From Bradyrhizobium sp. CB2312 (GTDB lineage: Bacteria > Pseudomonadota > Alphaproteobacteria > Rhizobiales > Xanthobacteraceae): a DNA stretch of 64,000 nt. How positions within the stretch are numbered: position 1 is the first letter of the stretch; every line of letters starts with the position of its first letter. The notes under the pieces were generated by a model that worked only from the letters and a program-made list of their open reading frames with translations, was not told the DNA's origin and ran no database searches. The stretch lies in contig NZ_CP121668.1 in NCBI RefSeq assembly GCF_029714425.1, positions 2,997,501 to 3,061,500 on the forward strand, written 5' to 3'. The translations under genes and the position numbers were made by a program. This document shows, one piece after another, positions 51,120-60,470 of this stretch.

Positions 51120-51139
51120 TTATATGTCTAGACATATAA
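51120..51139. promoter_or_regulatory. Probable HutC operator, perfect 20-bp palindrome
   Basis: TTATATGTCTAGACATATAA is a perfect inverted repeat. The core TGTCTAGACA fits the known HutC/GntR-type site (TGTATAGACA-like). It lies 38 bases from the hutF start and 45 from the hutI start, so one site can control both transcripts. Confidence 0.88.
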
Positions 51140-51184
51140 GTCAAGCATCCCAGGATGCAGAGATATCCGCGAAGGGACACCTTC

Positions 51185-52399
51185 ATGGCAGAGCGCTTCG
51201 ACCGGATCTGGCACAATGCCCGGCTCGCCACGCTGCGGGCCGACCGTCCCGATCTCGGCGAGATCGAGCATGGCGTGATCGCCGCGCGCGGCGGCCACAT
51301 CGTCTATGCCGGCGCTGCGGCGGATTTCCCTGGCGATGTCGACGCGATCGAGCGGATCGATTGCGAGGGACGCTGGATTACGCCAGGCCTCATCGACTGC
51401 CATACGCATCTCGTCTATGGCGGCAACCGCGCGCACGAATTCGAGTTGCGCCTGAAGGGTGCGAGCTACGAAGAGATCGCGCGGGCCGGCGGCGGCATCG
51501 TCTCGACGGTCGCAGCGACGCGCAAGGCGAGCGAGGCCGAGCTTGTCGCAACCGCGCTGCCGCGGCTCGATGCGCTGATCGGCGAGGGCGCCACCACGGT
51601 CGAGATCAAGTCCGGCTACGGCCTCGATACCGAGACCGAGATGCGGCAGCTGTCCGCCGCGCGCAGCCTCGGCGCTCAGCGGCCGGTTGCGATCCGTACA
51701 TCCTTCCTCGGCGCGCACGCCCTGCCGGTCGAAGCCGACGGCGACAAGGATCGCTACATCGATCTCGTGTGCAAGGAGATGCTGCCCGCCGTCGCAAAGG
51801 CTGGCCTCGCCGATGCCGTCGATGCCTTCATGGAAGGTATCGCGTTCTCGGCCGAACAGACGGCGCGGGTGTTCGAGACGGCGCGGGGGCTGGGCTTGCC
51901 GGTCAAGCTTCATGCCGATCAGCTCTCGAATCTCGGCGGCGCTGCGCTCGCGGCAAGATTCTCGGCGCTCTCCGCCGATCATTTGGAGCATACCGACGAG
52001 GCCGGCGCCGCCGCGATGGCGAAGACGGGTACGGTTGCCGTGCTGCTGCCCGGCGCCTTCTACTTCATCCGCGAGACGCAAAAGCCTCCGGTCGAAGTGT
52101 TCCGCAAGCACGGTGTGCACATGGCGCTCGCGACCGACTGCAATCCCGGCAGCTCGCCGCTGACCTCGCTGCTGCTCGCCATGAACATGGGCGCGACGTT
52201 GTTCCGGATGAATGTCGCCGAATGCCTCGCAGGCGTCACCCGCGAAGGCGCGCGTGCGCTCGGCGTGCTCGCTGAGACCGGCACGCTTGAGGCCGGCAAA
52301 TGGTGCGACCTCGCGATCTGGGACATCGAGCGGCCCGCCGAGCTGGTCTACCGCATAGGCTTCAATCCGCTGCACCGCCGGGTATGGAGGGGGCAGTGA
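51185..52399 (+). CDS. hutI: Imidazolonepropionase
   Basis: A 404-residue amidohydrolase that opens 4-imidazolone-5-propionate to formimidoylglutamate. Ligands are visible in [43 protein letters not shown] and [10 protein letters not shown]. The ATG at 51185 has GAAGGGA upstream. The end overlaps the next gene, hutH. Confidence 0.95.
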   Translation: MAERFDRIWHNARLATLRADRPDLGEIEHGVIAARGGHIVYAGAAADFPGDVDAIERIDCEGRWITPGLIDCHTHLVYGGNRAHEFELRLKGASYEEIARAGGGIVSTVAATRKASEAELVATALPRLDALIGEGATTVEIKSGYGLDTETEMRQLSAARSLGAQRPVAIRTSFLGAHALPVEADGDKDRYIDLVCKEMLPAVAKAGLADAVDAFMEGIAFSAEQTARVFETARGLGLPVKLHADQLSNLGGAALAARFSALSADHLEHTDEAGAAAMAKTGTVAVLLPGAFYFIRETQKPPVEVFRKHGVHMALATDCNPGSSPLTSLLLAMNMGATLFRMNVAECLAGVTREGARALGVLAETGTLEAGKWCDLAIWDIERPAELVYRIGFNPLHRRVWRGQ

Positions 52400-53955
52400 C
52401 GGAGCAGGGCGCAGCCATCGTCGTCAAGCCGGGAACGGTCAGCCTCGACGATCTCGCGCGCGTGCTTGCGGGCGCGTCCGTCGTGCTCGATCCTTCTTTT
52501 TGGCCCCGCGTGGATGCTGCGGCGGAGATCGTCGCGAAGGCAGCGCACGCCGCGGCGCCCGTCTATGGCATCAACACCGGCTTTGGAAAGCTGGCCTCGA
52601 AGCGCATTCCGCCCGATCAGACCACGCTGCTCCAGCGCAATCTCATCGTCTCGCATTGCTGCGGTGTCGGCCCGGCGACGCCCGAGCCGATCGTCCGGCT
52701 GATGATGGCGCTGAAGATCATCTCGCTCGGGCGCGGCGCCTCCGGCGTCCGCCGCGCGGTGATCGAGCAATTGCAGGCCATGCTGGCGCGCGGCGTCTAC
52801 CCGCTGGTGCCGCAGCAGGGCTCGGTCGGCGCCTCCGGCGATCTTGCGCCGCTAGCGCATATGACTGCCGTGATGATCGGCGAGGGGCAGGCGATTGTTG
52901 ACGGGGAGACTGTATCCGGCAGCGAAGCGCTCGCCGCTGCCAGCCTTACGCCACTGACGCTCGGCCCCAAGGAGGGCTTGGCGCTGATCAACGGCACGCA
53001 GTTCTCGACCGCCTACGCCATCGCCGGCGTGCTGCGTGCATTCCGCCTGATCCGCGCCGCGCTTGTCACCGGCGCACTGTCGGTTGATGCGGCAATGGCC
53101 TCCACGGCGCCGTTCCGTTCCGAAATCCAGGCGCTGCGCGGCCATGTCGGGCAAACCGCCGCGGCCGCGACGCTGACCGCACTGCTCGACGGCAGCGATA
53201 TCCGCCTGTCGCATCTCGAAGGCGACGAGCGCGTGCAGGATCCTTATTGCCTGCGTTGCCAGCCGCAGGTCGGGGGTGCGGCGCTCGACCTGATCACGCA
53301 GGCCGCACGCACGCTGATCGTCGAGGCCAATGCCGTCACCGACAATCCGCTGGTGCTGGTCGAGACCGGTGAGATCGTCTCCGGCGGCAATTTCCACGCC
53401 GAGCCGGTGGCGTTTGCCGCCGACGCCATCGCGCTTGCACTGTCGGAGATCGGCGCGATCAGCGAGCGGCGCATTGCGACGCTGGTCGATCCCGCGCTCA
53501 ATTTCTGCTTGCCGCCGTTCCTGACACCCGATCCCGGCCTCAACTCCGGCTTCATGATCGCCGAGGTGACGGCGGCGGCGCTCTATGCCGAGAACAAGCA
53601 GCGGGCGCTCGCCTGCTCGATCGACTCGACGCCGACCAGCGCGAACCAGGAAGACCACGTCTCGATGGCCGCGCATGCCGCGCGGCGCCTCTCCGATATG
53701 GCCGACAATCTCGCCGCCATCTTGGGGATCGAGCTGCTGGTCGCAGCCCAAGGCATCACGCTGCGAGCGCCGCATGCGACCAGCGCGCCGCTCGTTGCCG
53801 TCATTGCAAAGCTTCGCGAGCAGGTGCCCGCGCTCGGCGCTGATCGCTACATGGCCGGCGATCTCGCCAAGGCCGCTGCGCTGATCGAAGCCGATGCGTT
53901 GCCGGCCGCGGCGATCGCCAGGCTTTCAACCGATCCGTTTCCGAAACTTGACTGA
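52396..53955 (+). CDS. hutH: Histidine ammonia-lyase
   Basis: A 519-residue lyase that deaminates histidine to urocanate. The self-processing MIO triad is in [14 protein letters not shown] (A-S-G) near residue 152, and [13 protein letters not shown] is near 58. I choose the GTG at 52396, which has GGAGG five bases upstream and overlaps the hutI stop as GTGA. An ATG at 52384 is the alternative. Confidence 0.93.
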   Translation: MTEQGAAIVVKPGTVSLDDLARVLAGASVVLDPSFWPRVDAAAEIVAKAAHAAAPVYGINTGFGKLASKRIPPDQTTLLQRNLIVSHCCGVGPATPEPIVRLMMALKIISLGRGASGVRRAVIEQLQAMLARGVYPLVPQQGSVGASGDLAPLAHMTAVMIGEGQAIVDGETVSGSEALAAASLTPLTLGPKEGLALINGTQFSTAYAIAGVLRAFRLIRAALVTGALSVDAAMASTAPFRSEIQALRGHVGQTAAAATLTALLDGSDIRLSHLEGDERVQDPYCLRCQPQVGGAALDLITQAARTLIVEANAVTDNPLVLVETGEIVSGGNFHAEPVAFAADAIALALSEIGAISERRIATLVDPALNFCLPPFLTPDPGLNSGFMIAEVTAAALYAENKQRALACSIDSTPTSANQEDHVSMAAHAARRLSDMADNLAAILGIELLVAAQGITLRAPHATSAPLVAVIAKLREQVPALGADRYMAGDLAKAAALIEADALPAAAIARLSTDPFPKLD

Positions 53956-53982
53956 ACAAGACTTGACTAAGGGGTGTTCCGC

Positions 53983-55650
53983 ATGAACCGCCGACTGGAC
54001 AATGACCGCACGATCCGTGCTCCCCGCGGCAGCGAGATCAGCGCCAAGAGCTGGTTGACCGAAGCGCCGCTGCGCATGCTCATGAACAACCTCGATCCTG
54101 ATGTTGCGGAGCGCCCAAGCGAGCTGGTCGTCTATGGCGGCATCGGCCGTGCCGCGCGCGACTGGGAGAGCTTTGACCGGATCACCGCGGCCTTGCGCAA
54201 GCTCGAAGCCGACCAGACGCTGCTGGTGCAGTCCGGCAAGCCGGTCGGCGTGTTCCGCACCCATGCCGATGCGCCGCGCGTGCTGATCGCCAACTCCAAC
54301 ATCGTGCCGCACTGGGCAACGCTGGATCATTTCAACGAGCTCGACCGCCAGGGGCTGATGATGTACGGCCAGATGACCGCGGGCTCCTGGATCTATATCG
54401 GCAGCCAGGGCATCGTGCAGGGCACTTACGAGACCTTTGTCGAGGTTGGTCGTCGCCATTACGGCGGCAGCCTCGCCGGCAAATGGATCCTCACCGCCGG
54501 TCTCGGCGGCATGGGCGGGGCGCAGCCGCTGGCCGCGACCATGGCCGGCGCCTCGATGCTCGCGGTCGAGTGCCAACCGAGCCGCATCGAGATGCGCTTG
54601 CGCACCGGCTATCTCGATCGCCAGGCCGCTACGCTCGACGAAGCGCTGGCGATCATGGAAGAGGCCAAGAAGACGAAGAAGGCGGTCTCGGTCGGCCTGC
54701 TCGGCAATGCCGCCGAGATTTTCCCGGAGCTGGTCCGTCGCGGCGTCAAGCCCGACATCGTCACCGACCAGACCAGCGCGCATGATCCGATCAACGGCTA
54801 TCTGCCCAAGGGCTGGACGCTCGCCGATTGGGAGACCAAGCGCGCGTCCGATCCGAAGGCGGTCGAGCGCGCCTCAAAGACCTCGATGGTCGAGCATGTC
54901 CAGGCCATGCTGGATTTCCACGCTCAGGGCATTCCGACGCTCGACTACGGCAACAACATTCGCCAGATGGCGCAGGACATGGGCCTGAAGAACGCCTTCG
55001 ATTTTCCCGGCTTCGTGCCGGCCTATATCCGCCCGCTGTTCTGCCGCGGCGTCGGACCGTTCCGCTGGGCCGCGCTGTCGGGCGATCCCGAGGACATCTT
55101 CAAGACCGACGCCAAGGTCAAGGAGCTGATGCCTGACGACAAGCATCTGCATAATTGGCTCGACATGGCCAAGGAGCGAATCAAGTTCCAGGGCCTGCCG
55201 GCGCGGATCTGCTGGGTCGGCCTCGGCGATCGCCATCGCCTCGGCCTCGCCTTCAACGAGATGGTGGCGCGCGGCGAGTTGAAAGCGCCGATCGTGATCG
55301 GCCGCGATCATCTCGACAGCGGCTCGGTGGCAAGCCCGAACCGCGAGACCGAGGCGATGAAGGATGGTTCGGACGCGGTGTCCGACTGGCCCTTGCTCAA
55401 TGCGCTGCTCAATTGCGCCAGCGGCGCGACCTGGGTCTCGCTGCATCATGGCGGTGGCGTCGGCATCGGCTATTCCCAGCACGCCGGCATGGTGATCGTG
55501 GCCGACGGCACGCCGGAAGCGGCGAGGCGCATCGAGCGCGTGCTGTGGAACGATCCCGCGAGCGGCGTCATGCGCCACGCTGACGCAGGTTACGACATCG
55601 CGATCGATTGCGCCCGCGACAAGGGGCTCGACCTGCCGAGCCTGGCGTAG
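53983..55650 (+). CDS. hutU: Urocanate hydratase
   Basis: A 555-residue NAD-dependent enzyme converting urocanate to imidazolonepropionate. Recognisable blocks are [33 protein letters not shown], the Rossmann-type [22 protein letters not shown], and [18 protein letters not shown] precedes the ATG at 53983 by a good distance. It is the last gene of the rightward hut transcript; hutG does not follow. Confidence 0.95.
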   Translation: MNRRLDNDRTIRAPRGSEISAKSWLTEAPLRMLMNNLDPDVAERPSELVVYGGIGRAARDWESFDRITAALRKLEADQTLLVQSGKPVGVFRTHADAPRVLIANSNIVPHWATLDHFNELDRQGLMMYGQMTAGSWIYIGSQGIVQGTYETFVEVGRRHYGGSLAGKWILTAGLGGMGGAQPLAATMAGASMLAVECQPSRIEMRLRTGYLDRQAATLDEALAIMEEAKKTKKAVSVGLLGNAAEIFPELVRRGVKPDIVTDQTSAHDPINGYLPKGWTLADWETKRASDPKAVERASKTSMVEHVQAMLDFHAQGIPTLDYGNNIRQMAQDMGLKNAFDFPGFVPAYIRPLFCRGVGPFRWAALSGDPEDIFKTDAKVKELMPDDKHLHNWLDMAKERIKFQGLPARICWVGLGDRHRLGLAFNEMVARGELKAPIVIGRDHLDSGSVASPNRETEAMKDGSDAVSDWPLLNALLNCASGATWVSLHHGGGVGIGYSQHAGMVIVADGTPEAARRIERVLWNDPASGVMRHADAGYDIAIDCARDKGLDLPSLA

Positions 55651-55670
55651 TAGCTGCGGCTCTCTCTTTT

Positions 55671-55800
55671 ACCTCTCCCGTAGGGAGAGGTCGGATCGCA
55701 TCGTGAGATGCGGTCCGGGTGAGGGGTTTCGGTCCCTCTGAACACCGCGGCCCCTCACCCGGATTGCTGCGCAATCAGACCTCTCCCGCTGGGGAGAGGT
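55671..55800. repeat. Complex palindromic intergenic repeat (CCTCTCCC family)
   Basis: Two small hairpins (CCTCTCCC-GTA-GGGAGAGG and CCTCTCCC-GCT-GGGGAGAGG) flank a long stem with arms TCCGGGTGAGGGG (55714-55726) and CCCCTCACCCGGA (55751-55763). Such elements recur between genes in Bradyrhizobium-type genomes. It lies after hutU and before the convergent TetR gene and may terminate both. Confidence 0.85.
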
Positions 55801-55804
55801 GAAG

Positions 55805-56524
55805 TCAAGCGCCGTGCCACGACGTATTACCCAGCAGCTTCGGCATCGTCGTCTTGGCGCCGTCCATGAAGGTCTGGACGGCGTCGCGGACGATCGCGTC
55901 GAGATCGGGCGGGATCGGCGTCTCGTAGATGAACTTGCGGATCGCGAGATAGAAGATTCGGCCGTGCAGGCCCCAGAACAGCTCGGTCTCACGCTCGCTC
56001 AGCGGTCGGGCCTTTGCATCCGGCAGTTTCAGATCGTGGCGCAGCTCGGCTGCAGCCGGCTCGATGATCTCGCGCCTGACGATGTCGAGATAGCGGCCGG
56101 TGATGCCGAACGACTTCATGCCGGAGAAGACGAAAATCCGCACCCAATTGTACTCGAACACGCGTTCGACATAGTCGAGATAGAAGCGCGTCAGCCGCGC
56201 CTCGAGCGACAGCGTGCGGTCGCGGATCATCGGCCCCCAATCGGGCGACCAGCGGCTGAGATAGACCTCCTGGTAGACGCGTTCGATCAGCGCTTCCTTG
56301 CTGGGGAAGTGGCGATAGATCGCCGAATGCGTGATGCCCATGCGCTTGGCGAGTTCGCGGGTCTGGCCTTCAAAACCATGTTCGGCGAAGAAGCGGATCG
56401 CCTCCTCGACGATCGCGCGCTCGCGGTCGGCCGCACGCATGTTGCGGCGCTTTGGCGCGGACTTTTCGGTCTCGGCCCGCTTGCGGACTGGTCGTTTCGC
56501 TGACTTCTGCGCTTTTCTGGCCAT
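55805..56524 (-). CDS. TetR-family transcriptional regulator
   Basis: A 239-residue regulator. A very basic leader (ARKAQKSAKRPVRKR) precedes the TetR helix-turn-helix near residues 30-77 (EEAIRFFAEHGFEGQTRELAKRMGITHSAIYRHFPSKEALIERVY). The C-terminal domain is helical and unassigned. It is divergent from the molybdenum hydroxylase operon, with two related sites in the gap, so it probably represses that operon. Confidence 0.9.
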   Translation of the reverse strand: MARKAQKSAKRPVRKRAETEKSAPKRRNMRAADRERAIVEEAIRFFAEHGFEGQTRELAKRMGITHSAIYRHFPSKEALIERVYQEVYLSRWSPDWGPMIRDRTLSLEARLTRFYLDYVERVFEYNWVRIFVFSGMKSFGITGRYLDIVRREIIEPAAAELRHDLKLPDAKARPLSERETELFWGLHGRIFYLAIRKFIYETPIPPDLDAIVRDAVQTFMDGAKTTMPKLLGNTSWHGA

Positions 56525-56576
56525 TTCGTCGCTGAATCGGACTCTCCATCGCTTTCTTAGCCTAAAGCTGCATTTG

Positions 56577-56590
56577 TGACCAAATGGTCA
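56577..56590. promoter_or_regulatory. Candidate TetR operator 1
   Basis: TGACCAAATGGTCA is an inverted repeat with six of seven pairs matching. It shares GACCA-N-ATGGT with 56631-56644 and sits 52 bases upstream of the TetR start. Confidence 0.6.
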
Positions 56591-56630
56591 TTTCCTGTTG
56601 ACCGCCTTCCAGCGGCGTGTCAGGATTTTG

Positions 56631-56644
56631 AGACCAGATGGTTA
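56631..56644. promoter_or_regulatory. Candidate TetR operator 2
   Basis: AGACCAGATGGTTA repeats the GACCA-N-ATGGT core of 56577-56590, 54 bases downstream and about 50 bases before the hydroxylase operon start. Confidence 0.55.
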
Positions 56645-56693
56645 CAAATCTGGCATCCCGGCTGATGAGCCGACGGATCTCGAGGAAACGGCG

Positions 56694-57554
56694 GTGAAGG
56701 CGAGGGCTTTCAGCTATTTTCGTGCTGCGACGATCGACCAGGCGCTGGATGCTCATGCGCGCGCTGGCGATGATGCGCGCTTCATCGCCGGGGGGCAGAG
56801 CCTCGTGCCGGCGCTGTCACTGCGGCTCCAGGCGCCGCGGCTGCTGATCGACATTACCCATATCGACGCGCTGCGCGGCGTCAGGCGCGACGGCGGCTAT
56901 TTGCGCATCGGCGCGCTGACGCGGCATTGCGAGATGCTGAGCGAGCCGCTGATAGCCGAGTTCGCCCCGCTGCTGCATGCGGCGGCGCCCTTCGTCGCCC
57001 ATCCCGCGATCCGCAATCGCGGCACTTTCGGCGGTAGCGTTGCGCTGGCCGATCCCGCGTCCGAATTTCCTGCGATGACGCTGGCGCTCGATGCGGAGAT
57101 TGAGATTGCTGGCGCTTCGGGCGGCCGACGCATCAAGGCCGACGACTTCTTCCTCGACCTGTTCGAGACCGCTTTGCAGCCCGGCGAGCTGATCACTGCT
57201 GTCTTCGTCCCGCTGTTCAAGGCCGACCAGCGCTTTGCGTTCGACGAACTGGCGCGGCGGCGCGGCGACTATGCGCTGGTCGGCTGCGGCATGCTTGCGA
57301 CTTTCACCGGCGAACGCGTTGACGACATCCGTATCTCCTTCTTCTCGGTCGGCAATACGCCAACGCGGGTGAAGGGCGCCGAGGCGACCCTGATCGGATC
57401 GAGCCTGGATGCGGAGCGTATCGCCGCTGCCCAGGCCGCGCTTGAAGGCGACCTCGCGCCGCCCGACAGCGACGAGGTGCCGCCCGCGATGCGGCTGCAT
57501 CTCGCCCGCGTGCTGCTCGGCCGCCTGCTCGGACGTCTGGGCGAGGGCGCATGA
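56694..57554 (+). CDS. Molybdenum hydroxylase FAD-binding (medium) subunit
   Basis: A 286-residue CoxM/XdhB-like subunit passing electrons from Fe-S clusters to FAD. The FAD contacts FIAGGQSLVPALSLRL near residue 30 and HPAIRNRGTFGGSVALADPASE near 105 are typical. The GTG at 56694 has GAGGA seven bases upstream; the frame is open from 56598, but that would include the operator region. Its stop overlaps the next gene's ATG. Confidence 0.9.
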   Translation: MKARAFSYFRAATIDQALDAHARAGDDARFIAGGQSLVPALSLRLQAPRLLIDITHIDALRGVRRDGGYLRIGALTRHCEMLSEPLIAEFAPLLHAAAPFVAHPAIRNRGTFGGSVALADPASEFPAMTLALDAEIEIAGASGGRRIKADDFFLDLFETALQPGELITAVFVPLFKADQRFAFDELARRRGDYALVGCGMLATFTGERVDDIRISFFSVGNTPTRVKGAEATLIGSSLDAERIAAAQAALEGDLAPPDSDEVPPAMRLHLARVLLGRLLGRLGEGA

Positions 57555-58075
57555 ATCATTCTGACGAGACCCTGCTGGATGACGCGGACGAGACCGTGCG
57601 TGTCCGCCTCGTCGTCAACGGTCGGAAGGTCGCCTGTGAGGTCGCGCCGCGTGAGACGCTGGTGGATTGTCTGCGCAATTCGCTCGAGCTGACCGGCACG
57701 CATGCCGGCTGCGAGATGGGGGCCTGCGGCGCCTGCCTCGTGCAGCTCGACGGCCGCGCCGTGCATTCCTGCCTGATGTTCGCGGTCCAGGCCGACGGTG
57801 CGGCCATCAACACCATCGAGGGCCTCTCCGACAGCGGCCTGATCGCCGACCTCCAGGCCGAATTTCATCGCCGCAACGCGCTGCAATGCGGCTTCTGCAC
57901 ACCGGGCATGCTGATCAATGCCCACGAGCTGCTGTCGCAAGTGGCGCAGCCGAGCCGCGAGGAGATCCGCGACGCGCTGTCGGGCAATTACTGCCGCTGC
58001 ACCGGCTATGAAGCGATCGTCGACGCCATCGACGCCGTAGCGAAAGCACGCAGCGCTGGCGGAGGCGCCACATGA
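57551..58075 (+). CDS. Molybdenum hydroxylase 2Fe-2S (small) subunit
   Basis: A 174-residue CoxS-like subunit. The plant-type cluster is CEMGACGACLVQLDGRAVHSC (near residues 55-75), and the helical-domain cluster is QCGFCTPGML with NYCRCTGYEAI. ATGA overlaps with both neighbours indicate tight coupling in an M-S-L order. Confidence 0.95.
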   Translation: MNHSDETLLDDADETVRVRLVVNGRKVACEVAPRETLVDCLRNSLELTGTHAGCEMGACGACLVQLDGRAVHSCLMFAVQADGAAINTIEGLSDSGLIADLQAEFHRRNALQCGFCTPGMLINAHELLSQVAQPSREEIRDALSGNYCRCTGYEAIVDAIDAVAKARSAGGGAT

Positions 58076-60447
58076 TCGCGCCTCTGACCTCGCTTGATCG
58101 CCCCAATTCCTATATCGGCCGTTCGGTGCCGCGGCCGAACGCCAAGCGGCTACTCGCCGGACGGGGCCGCTATATCAGCGACCTCAAACTGCCGCGCATG
58201 CTCCATGCAGCGTTCCTTCGGAGCCCGCATGCGCACGCGAAGATCGCTGCGATCAATGCCGATGAGGCCCGCGCGCTCGAAGGCGTGCATCTCGTGGCCA
58301 CCGGTGAGGATCTCGCAAAAATTTGCATGCCCTGGACCGGCACGCTCGACCATTTCAGGGGCATGACCTCGGCGCCGCAATTGCCGCTGCCGGTCGATCG
58401 CGTGGTCTGGACAGGGCAGGCGGTCGTCGCGGTCGTTGCGGAGAGCCGCGCGATTGCCGAGGATGCGCTGGAGTTGATCGAGGTCGATTACGAGGATCTT
58501 CCGCTCGTCGTCGACATCGACGGTGCGCGCGAGGTTGGTGGTCCGGTGATCAATTCCGGCAGCGCCAACAATACCTGCTTCCATGCCCAGTTGGATAGCG
58601 GCACCGTCGACGTCGCCTTCGCGAGTGCGGCGCACGTCGTGGAAGAGGAATTCACCTTCGGCCGCCATACCGCGGTGACCCTGGAGCCGCGGGCCATCGT
58701 CGCGGACTACGATCCAGCCGCCGGTACGCTCACTGTGCATCACGCGACGCAGACGCCGTATCAGTTTCAGGACCTCTACTCGCGGCATTACGGCATCCCC
58801 GAGGCCCGCGTTCGCGTGATCGCGACCGACATCGGCGGCTCCTTCGGGATGAAGCTGCATGTCTATCACGAGGACATGGCCGTGGTCGGCCTGTCGATCC
58901 TGCTCGGTCGCCCGGTCAAATACGTCGCAGATCGCATCGAGTCTTTTGTCTCCGACATTCACGCCCGTGACCACCGCGTCCACGCCAGGATGGCGCTCGA
59001 TGCCAAAGGCGAGATCCTGGCGATGGACGTGCTGGACTTGACCGCGATCGGGGCGTTCTCGACCTATCCGCGCACCAGTGTGGTCGAGGGCAATCAGGTG
59101 ATCCGACTGATCGGCGCGCCCTATCGCTTCAAGAACTATCGCGCCACGCTCGAGGTGATCTTCCAGAACAAGGTGCAGACCAGCCAGTACCGCGCCGTCG
59201 GTCACCCCATCGCCTGCGCCGTCGCCGAGCGGCTTGTGGACATCGCGGCGGCGAAACTCGGCCTCGACCCCTTCGCAATCCGCGCGCAGAACGTCATCGC
59301 CGACGACGCCTATCCGCAGACCTCGCCGACCGGCTACCGCTTCGAGGCGCTGTCGCATCAGGCCTGTTTGAAGCGCCTGCATGACATCATGGATTACGAC
59401 GGCTTACGCGCCGAGCAGGCTGACTTGCGCAAGCGCGGCATCTATCGCGGCATCGGGATTGCGACCTTCGTCGAGATCACCAACCCGAGTCCGGCCTTCT
59501 ACGGCGTCGGCGGTGCGCGGATCTCCTCGCAGGACGGCGCCATTCTCAGCTTGACCCCGTCGGGCGAGGTGCGCTGCCTGATCTCGGTTACCGAGCAAGG
59601 GCAGGGCACCGAGGCGATCATCAGCCAGATCGTCGCTGATCAGCTCGGCCTCGCGCAGGAGCACGTCAAGGTGATCACCGGCGATACCGAGGTGACACCG
59701 CATGGCGGCGCCACCTGGGCCTGCCGCGGCGCCGGCATCGGCGGCGAGACCGCACTCCAGGCGACGCGCGCGCTCAAGCGCAACATTTTGGAGATCGCCG
59801 CACTCATTCTCCAGGAGCAGTCCTCGGCGCTCGACATCATCGACGGGCACGTGGTTGACGCGGCGACCCGGAACCAGCGCATGCCGGTCGCCGAGATCGC
59901 GCGCATCGCCTATTTCCGCTCCGACACGCTGCCGCCGGGCACCCAGGCGCAGCTCACCGTGAGCCATCACTTCGCGCCGCAGGGCTATCCCTTCGCCTTC
60001 ACCAACGGCATCCAGGGCTGCTCGCTGGAGATCGATGTCGAGACCGGCTTCATCAGGGTGCTGAAGCATTTCATCGTCGAGGATTGCGGCCGTGTCATCA
60101 ACCCGATGCTGGTGGACGAGCAGCTCCGCGGCGGTATCGTGCAGGGGCTGGGCGCCGCGCTGTTCGAGGAATGCCGCTACAGTGACACCGGCCAGCTCAT
60201 GAACGGCTCGCTCGCCGACTACCTCGTCCCGATGCCGATGGAGATGCCCGACATCGTCATCGCCCACGTCGAGACGCCGACTGCGGACACGGTGCTCGGC
60301 GCCAAGGGGGTCGGCGAGGCCGGCACGGCGGCGGCGTCCGCCTGCGTGCTCAACGCCGTCAACGATGCGCTCGCGCCATTCGATGCCACGATCAACTCGG
60401 TGCCGATCACGCCCACCAAAGTCCTGAAAGCCCTGAAGCGATTCTAG
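58072..60447 (+). CDS. Molybdenum hydroxylase Mo-cofactor (large) subunit, substrate unknown
   Basis: A 791-residue CoxL/XdhA-like catalytic subunit with GRGRYISDLKLPRMLHAAFLRSPHAHA near the N-terminus, VTLEPRAIVADYD, GGSFGMKLHVYHED, and VGEAGTAAASACVLNAV near the end, where the Glu acts as base. The active-site loop reads QYRAVGHP near residue 374. It is neither the form I CO dehydrogenase loop (AYxCSFR) nor the form II AYRGAGR. The enzyme therefore probably hydroxylates an organic substrate, which the downstream importer would supply. Confidence 0.92.
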   Translation: MIAPLTSLDRPNSYIGRSVPRPNAKRLLAGRGRYISDLKLPRMLHAAFLRSPHAHAKIAAINADEARALEGVHLVATGEDLAKICMPWTGTLDHFRGMTSAPQLPLPVDRVVWTGQAVVAVVAESRAIAEDALELIEVDYEDLPLVVDIDGAREVGGPVINSGSANNTCFHAQLDSGTVDVAFASAAHVVEEEFTFGRHTAVTLEPRAIVADYDPAAGTLTVHHATQTPYQFQDLYSRHYGIPEARVRVIATDIGGSFGMKLHVYHEDMAVVGLSILLGRPVKYVADRIESFVSDIHARDHRVHARMALDAKGEILAMDVLDLTAIGAFSTYPRTSVVEGNQVIRLIGAPYRFKNYRATLEVIFQNKVQTSQYRAVGHPIACAVAERLVDIAAAKLGLDPFAIRAQNVIADDAYPQTSPTGYRFEALSHQACLKRLHDIMDYDGLRAEQADLRKRGIYRGIGIATFVEITNPSPAFYGVGGARISSQDGAILSLTPSGEVRCLISVTEQGQGTEAIISQIVADQLGLAQEHVKVITGDTEVTPHGGATWACRGAGIGGETALQATRALKRNILEIAALILQEQSSALDIIDGHVVDAATRNQRMPVAEIARIAYFRSDTLPPGTQAQLTVSHHFAPQGYPFAFTNGIQGCSLEIDVETGFIRVLKHFIVEDCGRVINPMLVDEQLRGGIVQGLGAALFEECRYSDTGQLMNGSLADYLVPMPMEMPDIVIAHVETPTADTVLGAKGVGEAGTAAASACVLNAVNDALAPFDATINSVPITPTKVLKALKRF

Positions 60448-60470
60448 AAAAAAGACAGTTGGAGGAAATC

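Noticed and set aside
58072..60447. Calling the large subunit a carbon monoxide dehydrogenase
   Set aside because: The active-site loop is QYRAVGHP and lacks the CO dehydrogenase signatures.
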